The notes under the pieces were generated by a model that made no database searches, was not told the origin of the DNA, and was given only the letters and a program-made list of their open reading frames with translations. A stretch of DNA of 64,000 bases from Salipaludibacillus neizhouensis (GTDB lineage Bacteria > Bacillota > Bacilli > Bacillales > Salisediminibacteriaceae). Location: assembly GCF_002886185.1 (NCBI RefSeq), contig NZ_KZ614147.1:323974-387973 (forward strand), read 5' to 3'. The position numbers and the translations under genes were made by a program. Shown piece by piece: positions 20,896-29,983 of this stretch (positions are counted from its first letter, which is position 1; every line of letters starts with the position of its first letter).

Positions 20896-23358
20896 CTAAG
20901 CCAATGACGATATTGTCGCCCATTTTGGTGAATAATGGTCTACTCTTACTACTAAAACTGTCATATCATCATGAATATCTCCATCCGACTCTCTTATAAT
21001 TTGCTCAATCAGTAAGTCAGAAATCTCCTGAGGGTCATTTGTCTGCAAATCCCTTATGATCCGCTTCATCAACATATCAGTGTTTTCAACTCTAGTGGGG
21101 GCTTCATAAATTCCGTCGCTCATCATAATAAGCAAATCCCCTGCCTTTAGTTGTTCCGACACAACATCGACGTCAACATCTTTTATCATACCAATTGGTA
21201 AATTACTCGATTCAATAGAAAGTATTTGACTGCCCCTTTTGATAAAACTAGGAGGTGATCCGACTTTCAAAAACTTTGCCGAACCCTCTTGCAAATCAAT
21301 GACCGCTAAATCCAGGGTTGCAAACATTTCTTCATTGGACCTTAGAGATAGCACCGAGTTAATCGACTTAATTGCTACCTTCTCAGCAATTCCAGATTGA
21401 AGAATCCTTTTTAAAAGACCGATTGTTTCTTCACTTTCCAGATGAGCTCTTTTACCATTTCCCATCCCATCACTAATCGCCATGGCATATTTCCCATCAC
21501 CTAATGGCATTGTTGAAAAACTATCCCCCGATATCCATTTGCCTCCTTTAGCTGTGTGCGCGGCACCTTGTTCAAGAATAAACGCATTCGTCGAACCGAA
21601 AATTACCCTCGTTTCACCATTTGGACTTCGAAGATCTTCTTCGTGCTTTAAAACGATAGATTCGTTTAATATCGTAGAGAGCAAAGGAGCAATAACCTTT
21701 TCTGCCTCATTATATTTATTCGAAGGAATAACCATTTCCAAGTCCACATTACCCGGATCCAGTCCATAGATTTCAACTAGATCGACATCTATTCCAAGTT
21801 TCAGTAAAGATTCTTTCACTTCCTCCTCTTGTTTATCATGTACTTCTTTCTCTCTTTGAATATCCCTTGCAAAATCCCCCATCACTTGAGAGACACCTAT
21901 TAACTGATCGGCGACTAGCTTTCTGCTTTCTTCTAATTGTCTTTTTAATCGGACCTCTACTTCACGGTTTTTTAATTGCTCTTCAATCGTTGATATAACC
22001 TTTCGATCGATAAAACAGTGATTTTTCCAATTAGTCAGTAATGTTTGATCCTTTATCTCTCCTTCTGTATTGCAAGCTTCCATTAAAGACTCCATATACC
22101 CATACGTTTTTTGAAAATCCTTCGTCCAACATTGCTTCTTTTTTACACATATTTGACATGTCTTTTCAGTCACTCCACTAAGGAAAATATCGACTTCTTT
22201 TTGTGATTCAATTGGTTCATTCATTTTTTCTGTAAAAGAAAAGCTCTTCGACAGACTTAGGAACAACTCCGAGAATTGTTCTACTTTTCCCGCTGTCAGA
22301 TCTCTTATTTTCCTTAGATACAACTGTTGTTCCTGGGCGTGCTCCACAGTACCTGGTATGTAGCTGGCCAGACGATTCGTCCACGACTTTGGGGTGAGGA
22401 AAAACAAGGAAACTGCAAGGAGACTCTCATAAAGAGTCACTTGTAAAGGTGCTTGATTATCCGTGTACATAGCCATTAGTAAACTTGCGACAACTAGGCC
22501 GCCAGCAACGGATATCTTTCTCCCTTCTCTCAGCAAACCTCCCAATAAACCAGCAAATGCTAGAAGACTCATAGAAAATAAGTGAGTAATGTTTGCTAAA
22601 GAAAGGATCAACCCCATAATGACTCCTGTAGTTGCTCCAATCGTGGCTCCCCCGATAAACGCAAATATTAGTACAATATATTGAGCAAATATATGCTCAA
22701 TGGAAAGGTCATAAATCATCCACCCTACTGTCCCAGTTAACAAAGAGCCGAGCAAAATAACTAAACAAACGACTTCCTCAGGCTTTAATGTAACTTGTCT
22801 TCTTCTTTCTAGGAAAAATGGGATGCTTTGCATAAAAATCAACGTAATAATTAGGGCTAATCCCCCTTCAACCAGCGCTGTTAACAAATGATAATAGAGA
22901 AATCCATCTGTGAATGTCAATCCTAATACACGAGTAATAACGACCGAGGTAAAAACAGCGATAGGAAAAAACTTTTCTTTCTTATCAAACCGTTGCAAAA
23001 TTGCCTGTAAAATGAAATAGAAAAGAACAGCGACCGTTGTGTGCCCGGCGTAAGTGAACGATAATGTGGTTGACCCGGCAATTAAAGCAAACGCTGCCGG
23101 TAAACTCCAACTCCTTTTCCACTTAAAAACAACGGCTAAGAACGGAATGGTAAAGGGAAGCAGTTGCAGTAAGATCACAGCTCGTCCAAGTAAAAAACCA
23201 ACTGCTATGATGAGCATTAAACCTCGCCATTTTGAATACGCAGCCTTTGTTGACGTTACTTTTGGCGATAAAAACGTCGATCTTAACGTACTTACAGAAG
23301 TAACAGCTTGTCCACTCATATTTGTTTCCACCTTCCTATCGATCATTTTCTCCACCAC
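20896..23358 (-). CDS. spoIIE: Stage II sporulation protein E (SpoIIE phosphatase)
   Basis: Dephosphorylates SpoIIAA, releasing SigF in the forespore, and helps place the polar septum with FtsZ. The 820-residue protein has ~10 N-terminal membrane segments (about 50-330) and a central regulatory/oligomerisation region. The C-terminal PP2C phosphatase shows GDSFSTMPLGDGKYAMAISDGMGNG-type metal motifs and DDMTVLVVRV. B. subtilis SpoIIE is of the same size. The promoter at 23380-23412 has the unusual 21-nt spacing known for spoIIE. Confidence 0.97.
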   Translation of the reverse strand: MVEKMIDRKVETNMSGQAVTSVSTLRSTFLSPKVTSTKAAYSKWRGLMLIIAVGFLLGRAVILLQLLPFTIPFLAVVFKWKRSWSLPAAFALIAGSTTLSFTYAGHTTVAVLFYFILQAILQRFDKKEKFFPIAVFTSVVITRVLGLTFTDGFLYYHLLTALVEGGLALIITLIFMQSIPFFLERRRQVTLKPEEVVCLVILLGSLLTGTVGWMIYDLSIEHIFAQYIVLIFAFIGGATIGATTGVIMGLILSLANITHLFSMSLLAFAGLLGGLLREGRKISVAGGLVVASLLMAMYTDNQAPLQVTLYESLLAVSLFFLTPKSWTNRLASYIPGTVEHAQEQQLYLRKIRDLTAGKVEQFSELFLSLSKSFSFTEKMNEPIESQKEVDIFLSGVTEKTCQICVKKKQCWTKDFQKTYGYMESLMEACNTEGEIKDQTLLTNWKNHCFIDRKVISTIEEQLKNREVEVRLKRQLEESRKLVADQLIGVSQVMGDFARDIQREKEVHDKQEEEVKESLLKLGIDVDLVEIYGLDPGNVDLEMVIPSNKYNEAEKVIAPLLSTILNESIVLKHEEDLRSPNGETRVIFGSTNAFILEQGAAHTAKGGKWISGDSFSTMPLGDGKYAMAISDGMGNGKRAHLESEETIGLLKRILQSGIAEKVAIKSINSVLSLRSNEEMFATLDLAVIDLQEGSAKFLKVGSPPSFIKRGSQILSIESSNLPIGMIKDVDVDVVSEQLKAGDLLIMMSDGIYEAPTRVENTDMLMKRIIRDLQTNDPQEISDLLIEQIIRESDGDIHDDMTVLVVRVDHYSPKWATISSLA

Positions 23359-23379
23359 CTAATTTAAATTCGCTTCTTC

Positions 23380-23412
23380 ATTAAAACACGTTAGAGATAC
23401 AGATTTTGTCAA
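23380..23412 (-). promoter_or_regulatory. spoIIE promoter, Spo0A-dependent type
   Basis: Minus-strand TTGACA (23407-23412) and TTTAAT (23380-23385) are 21 nt apart, the long spacing described for Spo0A-activated SigA promoters of spoIIE and spoIIG. The -35 lies within TTTGACAAAA, itself Spo0A-box-like. A second box, TTGGTCGAA, lies upstream at 23439-23447. Confidence 0.75.
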
Positions 23413-23438
23413 ACAACAAGACGGAACCAAAAAAACTC

Positions 23439-23447
23439 TTCGACCAA
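23439..23447 (-). promoter_or_regulatory. Candidate Spo0A box upstream of spoIIE
   Basis: Minus-strand TTGGTCGAA, one mismatch from the 0A-box core TTTGTCGAA, 27 nt upstream of the -35. The rest of 23448-23664 between spoIIE and yabR shows no gene or tRNA that I can identify. Confidence 0.5.
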
Positions 23448-23664
23448 AAACAACGGCAATCGTTTCTGTAAGAAGGAATGAAACAGATTAAGTTAAATCA
23501 CAGGGATATTTAGTGGAAGATATTAATAGATAGAGGCGATTTAGACGATGCAATTTTTCGTAAGAGTTTTAAACGATGCTTTGTACTGTGAAAATATCAT
23601 ACTTCAGATGGAGAGTTCGCCATGATGACTTTTATTCTGTGCAATTACTGTTTAAGTTAAGACG

Positions 23665-23706
23665 CAAAAAAAAGTACTGTTAACCAATGACTGGCAAACA
23701 GTACTA
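23665..23706 (-). terminator. yabR terminator
   Basis: Minus-strand stem AGTACTGTT (23697-23705) / AACAGTACT (23673-23681) followed by TTTTTTT. Confidence 0.88.
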
Positions 23707-23720
23707 TCATAGTTTATTGT

Positions 23721-24146
23721 TTAATAGTTACGCTTGGAATTACGACCTCCACGCTTCGATTCTGTATTTTTTTTTAGAGATGTGAGGCGTTCTTCGCTAT
23801 CTTTAAGGAAACTGTTCATTTTATCTTCGAATGAGACAGGACGACTATTTCGCTGTTTCGATTTCGATGAAGGCTTTCGTCCATGACGTTGTCCTGAAGA
23901 CACTGGAGGTTTGTCTTTTGCTTTACGAATCGAAAGGCCGATCTTGCCGCTTTTTTCCACATTCATAACTTTTACAGTTATTTCTTCTCCGACAGTTAAA
24001 AACTCATTGATATCTTTCACAAAGCTGTCTGCAACTTCACTAATATGGACAAGACCTGTTGTTCCATCCGGAAGTTCAACAAAAGCCCCAAATTTAGTGA
24101 TGCCTGTGACTTTTCCTTGATACTTAATGCCAACCTCAATGGCCAT
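23721..24146 (-). CDS. yabR: S1 RNA-binding domain protein YabR
   Basis: A single S1 domain (about residues 5-75: VGIKYQGKVTGITKFGAFVE, then LVHISEVAD) is followed by a long, very basic, Ser/Arg/Lys-rich tail. It belongs to the general stress/polynucleotide-binding S1 family and probably binds RNA. GAAGGAGGAGC precedes the ATG. It directly follows divIC as in B. subtilis. 141 residues. Confidence 0.92.
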   Translation of the reverse strand: MAIEVGIKYQGKVTGITKFGAFVELPDGTTGLVHISEVADSFVKDINEFLTVGEEITVKVMNVEKSGKIGLSIRKAKDKPPVSSGQRHGRKPSSKSKQRNSRPVSFEDKMNSFLKDSEERLTSLKKNTESKRGGRNSKRNY

Positions 24147-24222
24147 GTAAAAAATGCTCCTCCTTCATGGGTCTTAGAAAATTTTCATTTTTTTACATTA
24201 TACTAAGCGCTAAATTCAAGTT

Positions 24223-24609
24223 TCAATCAATGTCCGATGAAGTACGAGGAAGTTGAAATAGAGTCTCTCCAGGTTTTGTTAAAAAGTAATCACGTCTTGC
24301 CAATTCTGCAATATACTCGGGATCTTGTAACCATTGTATTTCTTCTGTTAGATGAGACTGTTCTTTTTCCATGAGAGACAGCGTTTTATCTAACTGTTCC
24401 TGTTCTACTTCTTGTTGTTGAATAGAAGATTGCTGTTGGAAAAGGGTGACCCCTGTGATAGAGAAAAAGATGATCATCAATACAGCAAAAACGGAAAGCC
24501 GGCGAACTAACCCTTTGCGACGGCGTTTTCTTTGTTGTGTGAGTAGTTCTTGCTTCTCCATATATTCAGAGGTTAACTGTCTTACCTTTGTTTTCGGATT
24601 TTGCTGCAT
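24223..24609 (-). CDS. divIC: Cell division protein DivIC
   Basis: Bitopic septal protein that works with FtsL and DivIB in divisome assembly. The layout is typical: basic cytoplasmic N-terminus (RKRRRKGLVRR), one membrane segment (~35-55), then a coiled coil rich in Q/E/L (SIQQQEVEQEQLDKTL) and a C-terminal segment with EYIAELARRDYFLTKPGE. 128 residues, close to the B. subtilis protein. Follows yabQ by 19 nt. Confidence 0.93.
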   Translation of the reverse strand: MQQNPKTKVRQLTSEYMEKQELLTQQRKRRRKGLVRRLSVFAVLMIIFFSITGVTLFQQQSSIQQQEVEQEQLDKTLSLMEKEQSHLTEEIQWLQDPEYIAELARRDYFLTKPGETLFQLPRTSSDID

Positions 24610-24628
24610 GTTAAATCACCTCGTCTCT

Positions 24629-25213
24629 TCACTTATTTTTATAGAACCCGCGCAGGCGGTTCAGTATTGTTTTTAAAATTTCAGTTAATTTTTTTCTTTG
24701 AGCTAAGAACGGATATCCACTAAGTTTATCTACCCATTTTAATGTAAAAAAAACAGGCCATAATGTCCACTTCAAGATAAAAGTAAGAATTATCCACACT
24801 CCTGTTATTAATATCATAACGGAGTATCCCAATTGTTTCAATAAAACTTTTACAGGATTCAAAATTAAAAGGTATACAATCCTTGCGAGTGTTGATGCAA
24901 CACTTTTTATTACTCCTAAGAGCACGTCCAATATTTTTTTGTAAGACGATTCAAAAAGAGCGCGATAGATCGCATAACCAAGTAACAAAGACAGTAATAA
25001 ATAAAATCTTACTTCTCCATTGTTTACATTTAATAGAACAATAAAAAACAATAAAGCATGCAGTATCCAAAATAAAATGTCACTTATAACCCTTACCCAA
25101 CTTAACGCACTGTTAAAACGGATGATTCGAATATAAGTATCCAAGGAAGCTCCAAGAAAGATTCCCATTATTACACTTGCTAACATAGACAGCATTTGAA
25201 TATCTAAACTCAC
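24629..25213 (-). CDS. yabQ: Spore cortex/coat biogenesis membrane protein YabQ
   Basis: A 194-residue membrane protein with about five hydrophobic segments and a basic C-terminus. The N-terminal IMGIFLGASLDTYIR and DILFWILHALLFFIVLL match YabQ. B. subtilis YabQ is a SigE-controlled mother-cell protein needed for spore cortex formation. The start is GTG at 25213, overlapping the yabP stop by 4 nt, so translation is likely coupled to yabP. Confidence 0.88.
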   Translation of the reverse strand: MSLDIQMLSMLASVIMGIFLGASLDTYIRIIRFNSALSWVRVISDILFWILHALLFFIVLLNVNNGEVRFYLLLSLLLGYAIYRALFESSYKKILDVLLGVIKSVASTLARIVYLLILNPVKVLLKQLGYSVMILITGVWIILTFILKWTLWPVFFTLKWVDKLSGYPFLAQRKKLTEILKTILNRLRGFYKNK

Positions 25214-25518
25214 TTAAATAACTTCCCAAACAAACCCTTCGATTTCTCGCTGTTCTGCTGGTCTAAGTATACTAGATCGTCTACTTGACCTTGAATTGAT
25301 ACATTCCCTTCTTCTACATCCAAGTTTTTCATTTGAAGATTGTGTCCGCGAATAGAGAGAAATCCCATTTCTGTTTCCAATAAGAATTCTTCGCTGTCGA
25401 AACTCTCTACTTGTTTTACTCCTGATATATCTAGTGTTTTTCGAGATCGAAGCATTAATTTATGTTCGCGTGTTTTCGGTCCTTGTCCTTTTTGCATATA
25501 GTCATAGGGTTGTTCCAT
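25210..25518 (-). CDS. yabP: Sporulation protein YabP
   Basis: A 102-residue YabP/YqfC-family protein. The family core HKLMLRSRKTLDISGVKQVESFD and the following TEMGFLSIRGHNLQMKNLDVEEG are clear, with a short basic C-terminus. YabP acts with YabQ in spore cortex and coat formation in B. subtilis. GGAGGAAAAATTGCC precedes the ATG. 71 nt separate it from yabO, so it may have its own mother-cell promoter, although I could not read one with confidence. Confidence 0.9.
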   Translation of the reverse strand: MEQPYDYMQKGQGPKTREHKLMLRSRKTLDISGVKQVESFDSEEFLLETEMGFLSIRGHNLQMKNLDVEEGNVSIQGQVDDLVYLDQQNSEKSKGLFGKLFK

Positions 25519-25589
25519 GGCAATTTTTCCTCCTCTGCTAACTCTTTACACATAATTTATGTGAGCGTTAGAGGAAATAGAACAAGCTG

Positions 25590-25853
25590 TTAATTGTTCT
25601 CGATACGTTCTTCTTTTAAAATCGTATAAAAGGTAGCTGCATCTTCTTTTTTCACTTTTTCTTCTATCCGGTCAATCTGAAGAGCTACATTTTTTTGTCC
25701 AAACTGGACGTCTAACTTATCGCCTATTTTCACATTAGTACCAGCTTTTGCAGTTTGCCCATTTACTTTTACACGTCCCTGATCTGCAACCTCTTTAGCC
25801 ATCGTACGTCGTTTAATTAATCGAGATACTTTTAAGTATTTATCTAACCTCAT
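25590..25853 (-). CDS. yabO: S4-domain RNA-binding protein YabO (Hsp15 type)
   Basis: A small RNA-binding protein with one S4 domain covering most of its 87 residues (MRLDKYLKVSRLIKRRTMA, GRVKVNG, KAGTNVKIGDKLDV). Hsp15/RqcP-type proteins rescue peptidyl-tRNA stuck on 50S subunits; B. subtilis YabO (RqcP) takes part in Ala-tailing with RqcH. The start at 25853 is preceded by GGGAGTGACAATA. The gene lies 5 nt after yabN. Confidence 0.9.
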   Translation of the reverse strand: MRLDKYLKVSRLIKRRTMAKEVADQGRVKVNGQTAKAGTNVKIGDKLDVQFGQKNVALQIDRIEEKVKKEDAATFYTILKEERIENN

Positions 25854-25858
25854 TATTG

Positions 25859-27334
25859 TCACTCCCGCTCTTGTCTTTTTGCTTCTTCCCAAAACTCATC
25901 AAGTTCTGTTAACGAAAAATCTTCGATAGGTTTTCCTAGTTGTTGCACTTGTTTTTCAATAAACTGGAAACGTCTCGAAAATTTTTGATTTGTTTTACGC
26001 AATGCTTCTTCTGGATCTATTTCATGAAACCTAGCAATATTCACAAAAGCAAATAATACATCTCCAAACTCTTCGACAGATTTATCTTTTCTTCCTTCTT
26101 TCATTTCTACTTGCCACTCTGCAAGCTCTTCGTTCAACTTGTCCCACATCGGAGCTTCTTCTCCCCAGTCAAAGCCAACCTTGCCGGCTTTCTTTTGAAG
26201 CTTATACGCTTTTAATAGACCTGGTAGCGTTGCAGGAATCCCATCCAGTAAAGATGGTTCCTCCTCACTTATCCCTTTTTCCTTTTTTTCCTCTTTTTTA
26301 ATCGCTTCCCAATTCGTCACAACATCATCGGCGTTATCTACCTCTGTATTTGCAAACACATGAGGATGACGACGAATCATTTTTCTTGTAACACCTTCGA
26401 TCACGTCTTCCACATTAAAAAAGCCATCATCCTCACCAATTTGCGCGTGAAGAAGCACTTGAAGGAGTACATCACCTAGTTCTTCTACGATATGGTCATC
26501 ATCTTCTTCATCAATAGCTTCCAATAACTCATAAGATTCTTCGATTAAATATTTCTTAAGTGACTCGTGTGTTTGCTTTTGATCCCATGGACATCCCCCC
26601 GGACCACGAAGTTGCTGAATAACTTGGCGTAACTTAGAGAAGTTTCGATATAATAAGTTGTCTTCCCTCACTGGAGGAATGTAAACAGCAGTTAAGTTAC
26701 TCAATGTCGTCACCCTGTCCAGTTCAAAAAGAGGAACAGAAATAAGTGTTTCTTTCTTACTCCCCGCCGCAGTTACAACGGTTACCTCAAAATCAGCAGG
26801 TAGTCGCTCCATTAACAATAACTTAACTGCAGATGCACTCATTTGGTCATATACTTGTCCAATCAGAACATGCTGAGTGAGTATCAACTCCTCTGTACGC
26901 AATTCTGTCCCATCTATAAGCTGAAAACCTTCGATAGGATCTATCTTCAACGCATTAAAGGCTGCGTCAAGAAAACTCTGTCCTCCTTCTACAACAATTT
27001 GGATTTGATTTTCTTCATGCAGAAGTTTCTGCACGGTCGCTTCAGCAACCATCGGGTGACCCGGCACGGCATAAACAATCGTGTCCTGTTTCTCCAAAGC
27101 TGCATATAATTCCTTCACAATGGCCTCGTAAACTTCATCAAATTGTTCATAAGCTTCATAAATGTGGTCAAAGCTTTGGAACTGAATTCCTTCGTTGATT
27201 AAATCTTGAACGACAGGGTGATCCTTAGTTCTCATAAATACATTACTAGCCGCTTTTAGTTTTCGATATATTCCTAAAGGAAGTTGGTCAAGATCACCTG
27301 CGCCCAGACCAATCACATGTATTGTTTTAGCCAT
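25859..27334 (-). CDS. yabN: YabN: tetrapyrrole methylase-like domain fused to MazG nucleotide pyrophosphohydrolase
   Basis: Two-part 491-residue protein. Residues 1-~220 resemble SAM-dependent tetrapyrrole methylases (IHVIGLGAGDLDQLPLG, VYAVPGHPMVAE). Residues ~235-490 are MazG, starting at RGPGGCPWDQKQTHESL and followed by ESYELLEAIDEEDDDHIVEELGDVLLQ, the metal-binding helix pair, and a second helical repeat. MazG clears non-canonical or excess nucleoside triphosphates; the role of the methylase-like half is unknown in this fusion. Same position as in B. subtilis. Confidence 0.95.
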   Translation of the reverse strand: MAKTIHVIGLGAGDLDQLPLGIYRKLKAASNVFMRTKDHPVVQDLINEGIQFQSFDHIYEAYEQFDEVYEAIVKELYAALEKQDTIVYAVPGHPMVAEATVQKLLHEENQIQIVVEGGQSFLDAAFNALKIDPIEGFQLIDGTELRTEELILTQHVLIGQVYDQMSASAVKLLLMERLPADFEVTVVTAAGSKKETLISVPLFELDRVTTLSNLTAVYIPPVREDNLLYRNFSKLRQVIQQLRGPGGCPWDQKQTHESLKKYLIEESYELLEAIDEEDDDHIVEELGDVLLQVLLHAQIGEDDGFFNVEDVIEGVTRKMIRRHPHVFANTEVDNADDVVTNWEAIKKEEKKEKGISEEEPSLLDGIPATLPGLLKAYKLQKKAGKVGFDWGEEAPMWDKLNEELAEWQVEMKEGRKDKSVEEFGDVLFAFVNIARFHEIDPEEALRKTNQKFSRRFQFIEKQVQQLGKPIEDFSLTELDEFWEEAKRQERE

Positions 27335-27352
27335 CTTTCATTTCCTCCAATT

Positions 27353-28960
27353 TTAGTCTTTATAAGGAAGTATTGCTCCCAGTTTAGGAACACTCTCCCA
27401 CTCCTTTTTTTCAAACAGCTTTACTTTCCATATTATTATCAGATAAATAAAGCCACCTAGCGCCGCTCCTGTTAAAGCAATGATCGTATCAAATGCTCTC
27501 CCTGTTGCAAGGAATTGACCAAGCACCCACTGATAACCCCATACTACAGCAAACATGCTCATTAGACTCAAAAGCCACTTCAACCAGAAAATAAAAGTCA
27601 AGGGCGTCCAAAGCAAGAGTCGTTTTATTATTACTAAACTAGCCAATCCCATCAGCATAAATGCAATGAGAGAGCTTCCCGCGCCTCCAGTGATACCATA
27701 GGTTGGAATCAAAGCAACATTTAGTACTAGCTTTACAGTTAATCCTATCATTAGAACGCCCGCCGCAAGGGAAGCTTTGTTAACCGCATGAAGTAATGCA
27801 GCGATAGTCATAAATAATGCCCCAAACAGAACAACAAATGCAGAGATCTGCAGTGCCCCTGTGCCAAGTCTGTCCATGAACATCATGCCGTTTAAATAAG
27901 GCATAATCGTCGCTAATCCCACTGCAGCCGCCCCTCCGAATATTAGACTGACTTTCACTGCATACCCTACGTTCGTTAGGACCAATGCTCTCTCTCTTCG
28001 TTTAAAAGCCATGGCTAGAACTGGAACTACTCCGTAAGAAAAAACGGTTGTGACGACCGCACCGAATTGAATTAATGGCCACCCTCGATCATAGATCCCT
28101 TTCGCTACTGCTGCTTCAATCGGAGATACCCCTTCAGACACCAGTAGTCGGAACATCGACATCGAATCTATAAATTGAAAAATCACTAATGCCAATGCAC
28201 TGACAGATACAAAGAAACCATTTATAAGTATATCTTTCAAATCCATTTTCCAAGGTAGCGACTCAGATATTCGGTACTTCTTAGACTGTAAAAAAATATG
28301 ATTATATTTTCGTAGTACAAAGATAAAAATTAGAATTGCAGCTATTCCTCCAACAAATGCTCCAATACCAGCAGATGTCCCTGCTAAGTACGGGTTCCCC
28401 TGTGCCATTGCCCACCAAGCGATCCCAAGAATAACAATGACTCTCACCAGTTGCTCGACAACCTGAGAAATCGCGGTTGGGACATTGTTACCCAGGCCTT
28501 GGTATACACCTCTGCCAATAGCTAGAAAAGGAATGAGAAAAAAAGGAAGTCCCATCATGCGAATAGCATTTATAAGCTCTGCATCTCCCATAATAGAGGC
28601 AATGACTTCGGCAAATATAATCACAAAAAGTCCAATCGATCCATGTAAAACCATAAGTGTCCCGAAAATAACCAATAGCCGTTCCTGTAACAATTTTGTA
28701 CCATTCTCTTTTGATGATTCCCTTTGTTCTGCAACAATCTTTGCAATCACAATTGGAAATCCATATGTACCTAAAACAAATGCTATCCCATATAGAGGAT
28801 AGACTTGCTGATAGACATAAAACCCCGTGTCTCCAGTTAAATTTTGATAGGGGATCTTGTATAGGGCACTTAAACCTTTTGCTAAAAAAGCAGCCAAGGA
28901 TAAATATAAGGCACCTTTAATCCACGCATTTTGTTTTTGCTTTTTATTATCAGTTTCCAT
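27353..28960 (-). CDS. yabM: Polysaccharide/lipid flippase family protein YabM (SpoVB-like MOP exporter)
   Basis: A 535-residue integral membrane protein with about 14 predicted segments, of the MOP superfamily (Wzx/MurJ/SpoVB). The N-terminal GALYLSLAAFLAKGLSALYKIPYQ is typical. It may flip a lipid-linked precursor across the membrane, but the substrate is unknown. The start at 28960 follows AGAAGGGGATTTCACGCG; the open frame extends 12 codons upstream without support. It lies between spoVT and yabN as in B. subtilis. Confidence 0.9.
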   Translation of the reverse strand: METDNKKQKQNAWIKGALYLSLAAFLAKGLSALYKIPYQNLTGDTGFYVYQQVYPLYGIAFVLGTYGFPIVIAKIVAEQRESSKENGTKLLQERLLVIFGTLMVLHGSIGLFVIIFAEVIASIMGDAELINAIRMMGLPFFLIPFLAIGRGVYQGLGNNVPTAISQVVEQLVRVIVILGIAWWAMAQGNPYLAGTSAGIGAFVGGIAAILIFIFVLRKYNHIFLQSKKYRISESLPWKMDLKDILINGFFVSVSALALVIFQFIDSMSMFRLLVSEGVSPIEAAVAKGIYDRGWPLIQFGAVVTTVFSYGVVPVLAMAFKRRERALVLTNVGYAVKVSLIFGGAAAVGLATIMPYLNGMMFMDRLGTGALQISAFVVLFGALFMTIAALLHAVNKASLAAGVLMIGLTVKLVLNVALIPTYGITGGAGSSLIAFMLMGLASLVIIKRLLLWTPLTFIFWLKWLLSLMSMFAVVWGYQWVLGQFLATGRAFDTIIALTGAALGGFIYLIIIWKVKLFEKKEWESVPKLGAILPYKD

Positions 28961-29097
28961 CGCGTGAAATCCCCTTCTCCATCCACCTAATTCCATGCTA
29001 TTATAGCATATATTAGAAAAGCATTAGAGTCGCTCTTATGGTTTGTATGTAGTACTGAAATGAACCTCCTAGAGAAGTTTCGAAAACCTCCTCGTAA

Positions 29098-29135
29098 AAA
29101 GAAAGTGATCCCAAAGGCAATGGCCCTTGGGATCC
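29098..29135 (-). terminator. spoVT terminator
   Basis: Minus-strand GGATCCCAAGG (29125-29135) pairs with CTTTGGGATC (29107-29116), followed by ACTTTCTTTTTA. An interrupted T-run makes this slightly weaker than the other terminators in the window. Confidence 0.75.
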
Positions 29136-29208
29136 TCGTTATCCGTGTTCTATTAGAGATAGTTCAAAATGGTAAAAAACGACCTTTTTTAAACATCCTC
29201 TATTATTA

Positions 29209-29748
29209 CTATGTTTCCATTTGTCGAGCTAGGAATCCGGCAGCAGTTTCCGATAGCTTTTCTTCAACATCTCCAATAGTGCCTGTCCCTTTACTCAACA
29301 GCACAACAGCACCAATAGGATCTCCGTTCGCAATAATTGGGGAGATACAGTATCCATCCAACTCATCTTTACGGTCATTACTTATGTCATACTCACCTTT
29401 AACTGCTTGAACGACTGTTTGGCGTTGCTCCATGGACTTTTCAACAATCTCGCCAATAGCTTTGTTATGGTAATCCTTCTTGGATCCCCCAGCCACCGTA
29501 ATAAACGTATCACGATCAGATATAAGAATGATATGATGTAGGCTTTCATATAGTGCTTCCCCGTACTCTTTTGCAAAATCTCCTAATTCCGAAATTGGAG
29601 AGTACTTTTTAAGTATGACTTCTCCATCCCGATCAACAAAAATTTCTAATGGATCCCCTTCTCTAATGCGTAGTGTTCTTCTTATTTCCTTTGGAATGAC
29701 GACACGACCTAAATCATCAATTCGACGAACGATACCAGTTGCTTTCAT
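29209..29748 (-). CDS. spoVT: Stage V sporulation protein T, AbrB-type regulator with GAF domain
   Basis: Forespore transcription factor that adjusts SigG-dependent genes. The N-terminal swapped-hairpin AbrB domain (MKATGIVRRIDDLGRVVIPK, residues 1-50) is near-identical to B. subtilis SpoVT and paralogous to abrB at 49316. The C-terminal GAF-like domain runs from about residue 60 to the end (DRDTFITVAGGSKKDYHNKA; IIANGDPIGAVVLLSK). Start ATG at 29748 behind GAGGCATTGCGT. 179 residues. Confidence 0.97.
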   Translation of the reverse strand: MKATGIVRRIDDLGRVVIPKEIRRTLRIREGDPLEIFVDRDGEVILKKYSPISELGDFAKEYGEALYESLHHIILISDRDTFITVAGGSKKDYHNKAIGEIVEKSMEQRQTVVQAVKGEYDISNDRKDELDGYCISPIIANGDPIGAVVLLSKGTGTIGDVEEKLSETAAGFLARQMET

Positions 29749-29847
29749 ACGCAATGCCTCGCTTTCTAGTTGTTATATCCAAGAATGTAATAGCTGCGGA
29801 ATCTTGTCTTTATTATCTGATAAAAAAATAGGAACTATTCACTAAAT

Positions 29848-29881
29848 AAGAAAATTCGGGGAAATACCCCCGAATTTTCTT
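29848..29881. terminator. mfd terminator, palindromic
   Basis: AAGAAAATTCGGGG and CCCCGAATTTTCTT form a 14-bp perfect stem with a short loop; T-rich ends lie on both sides. It follows the mfd stop (29984) on the minus strand by about 100 nt, before the spoVT promoter region. Confidence 0.8.
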
Positions 29882-29983
29882 GTAACTATAAGTTGGATAT
29901 ATCACTAGAAATACTGGTATACGTGCTTTTAGGTACCCTTTGTACAAGAGTAAATGTAGCCGATTTTTTATTTTATCTTTTCA

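Noticed and set aside
23548-23625. 25-codon plus-strand frame MQFFVRVLNDALYCENIILQ in the spoIIE-yabR gap
   Set aside because: No ribosome binding site, no recognised similarity, and codons look ordinary for non-coding sequence.
29060-29410. 116-codon plus-strand frame near spoVT
   Set aside because: It crosses the spoVT terminator and runs antisense through spoVT; no family resemblance.
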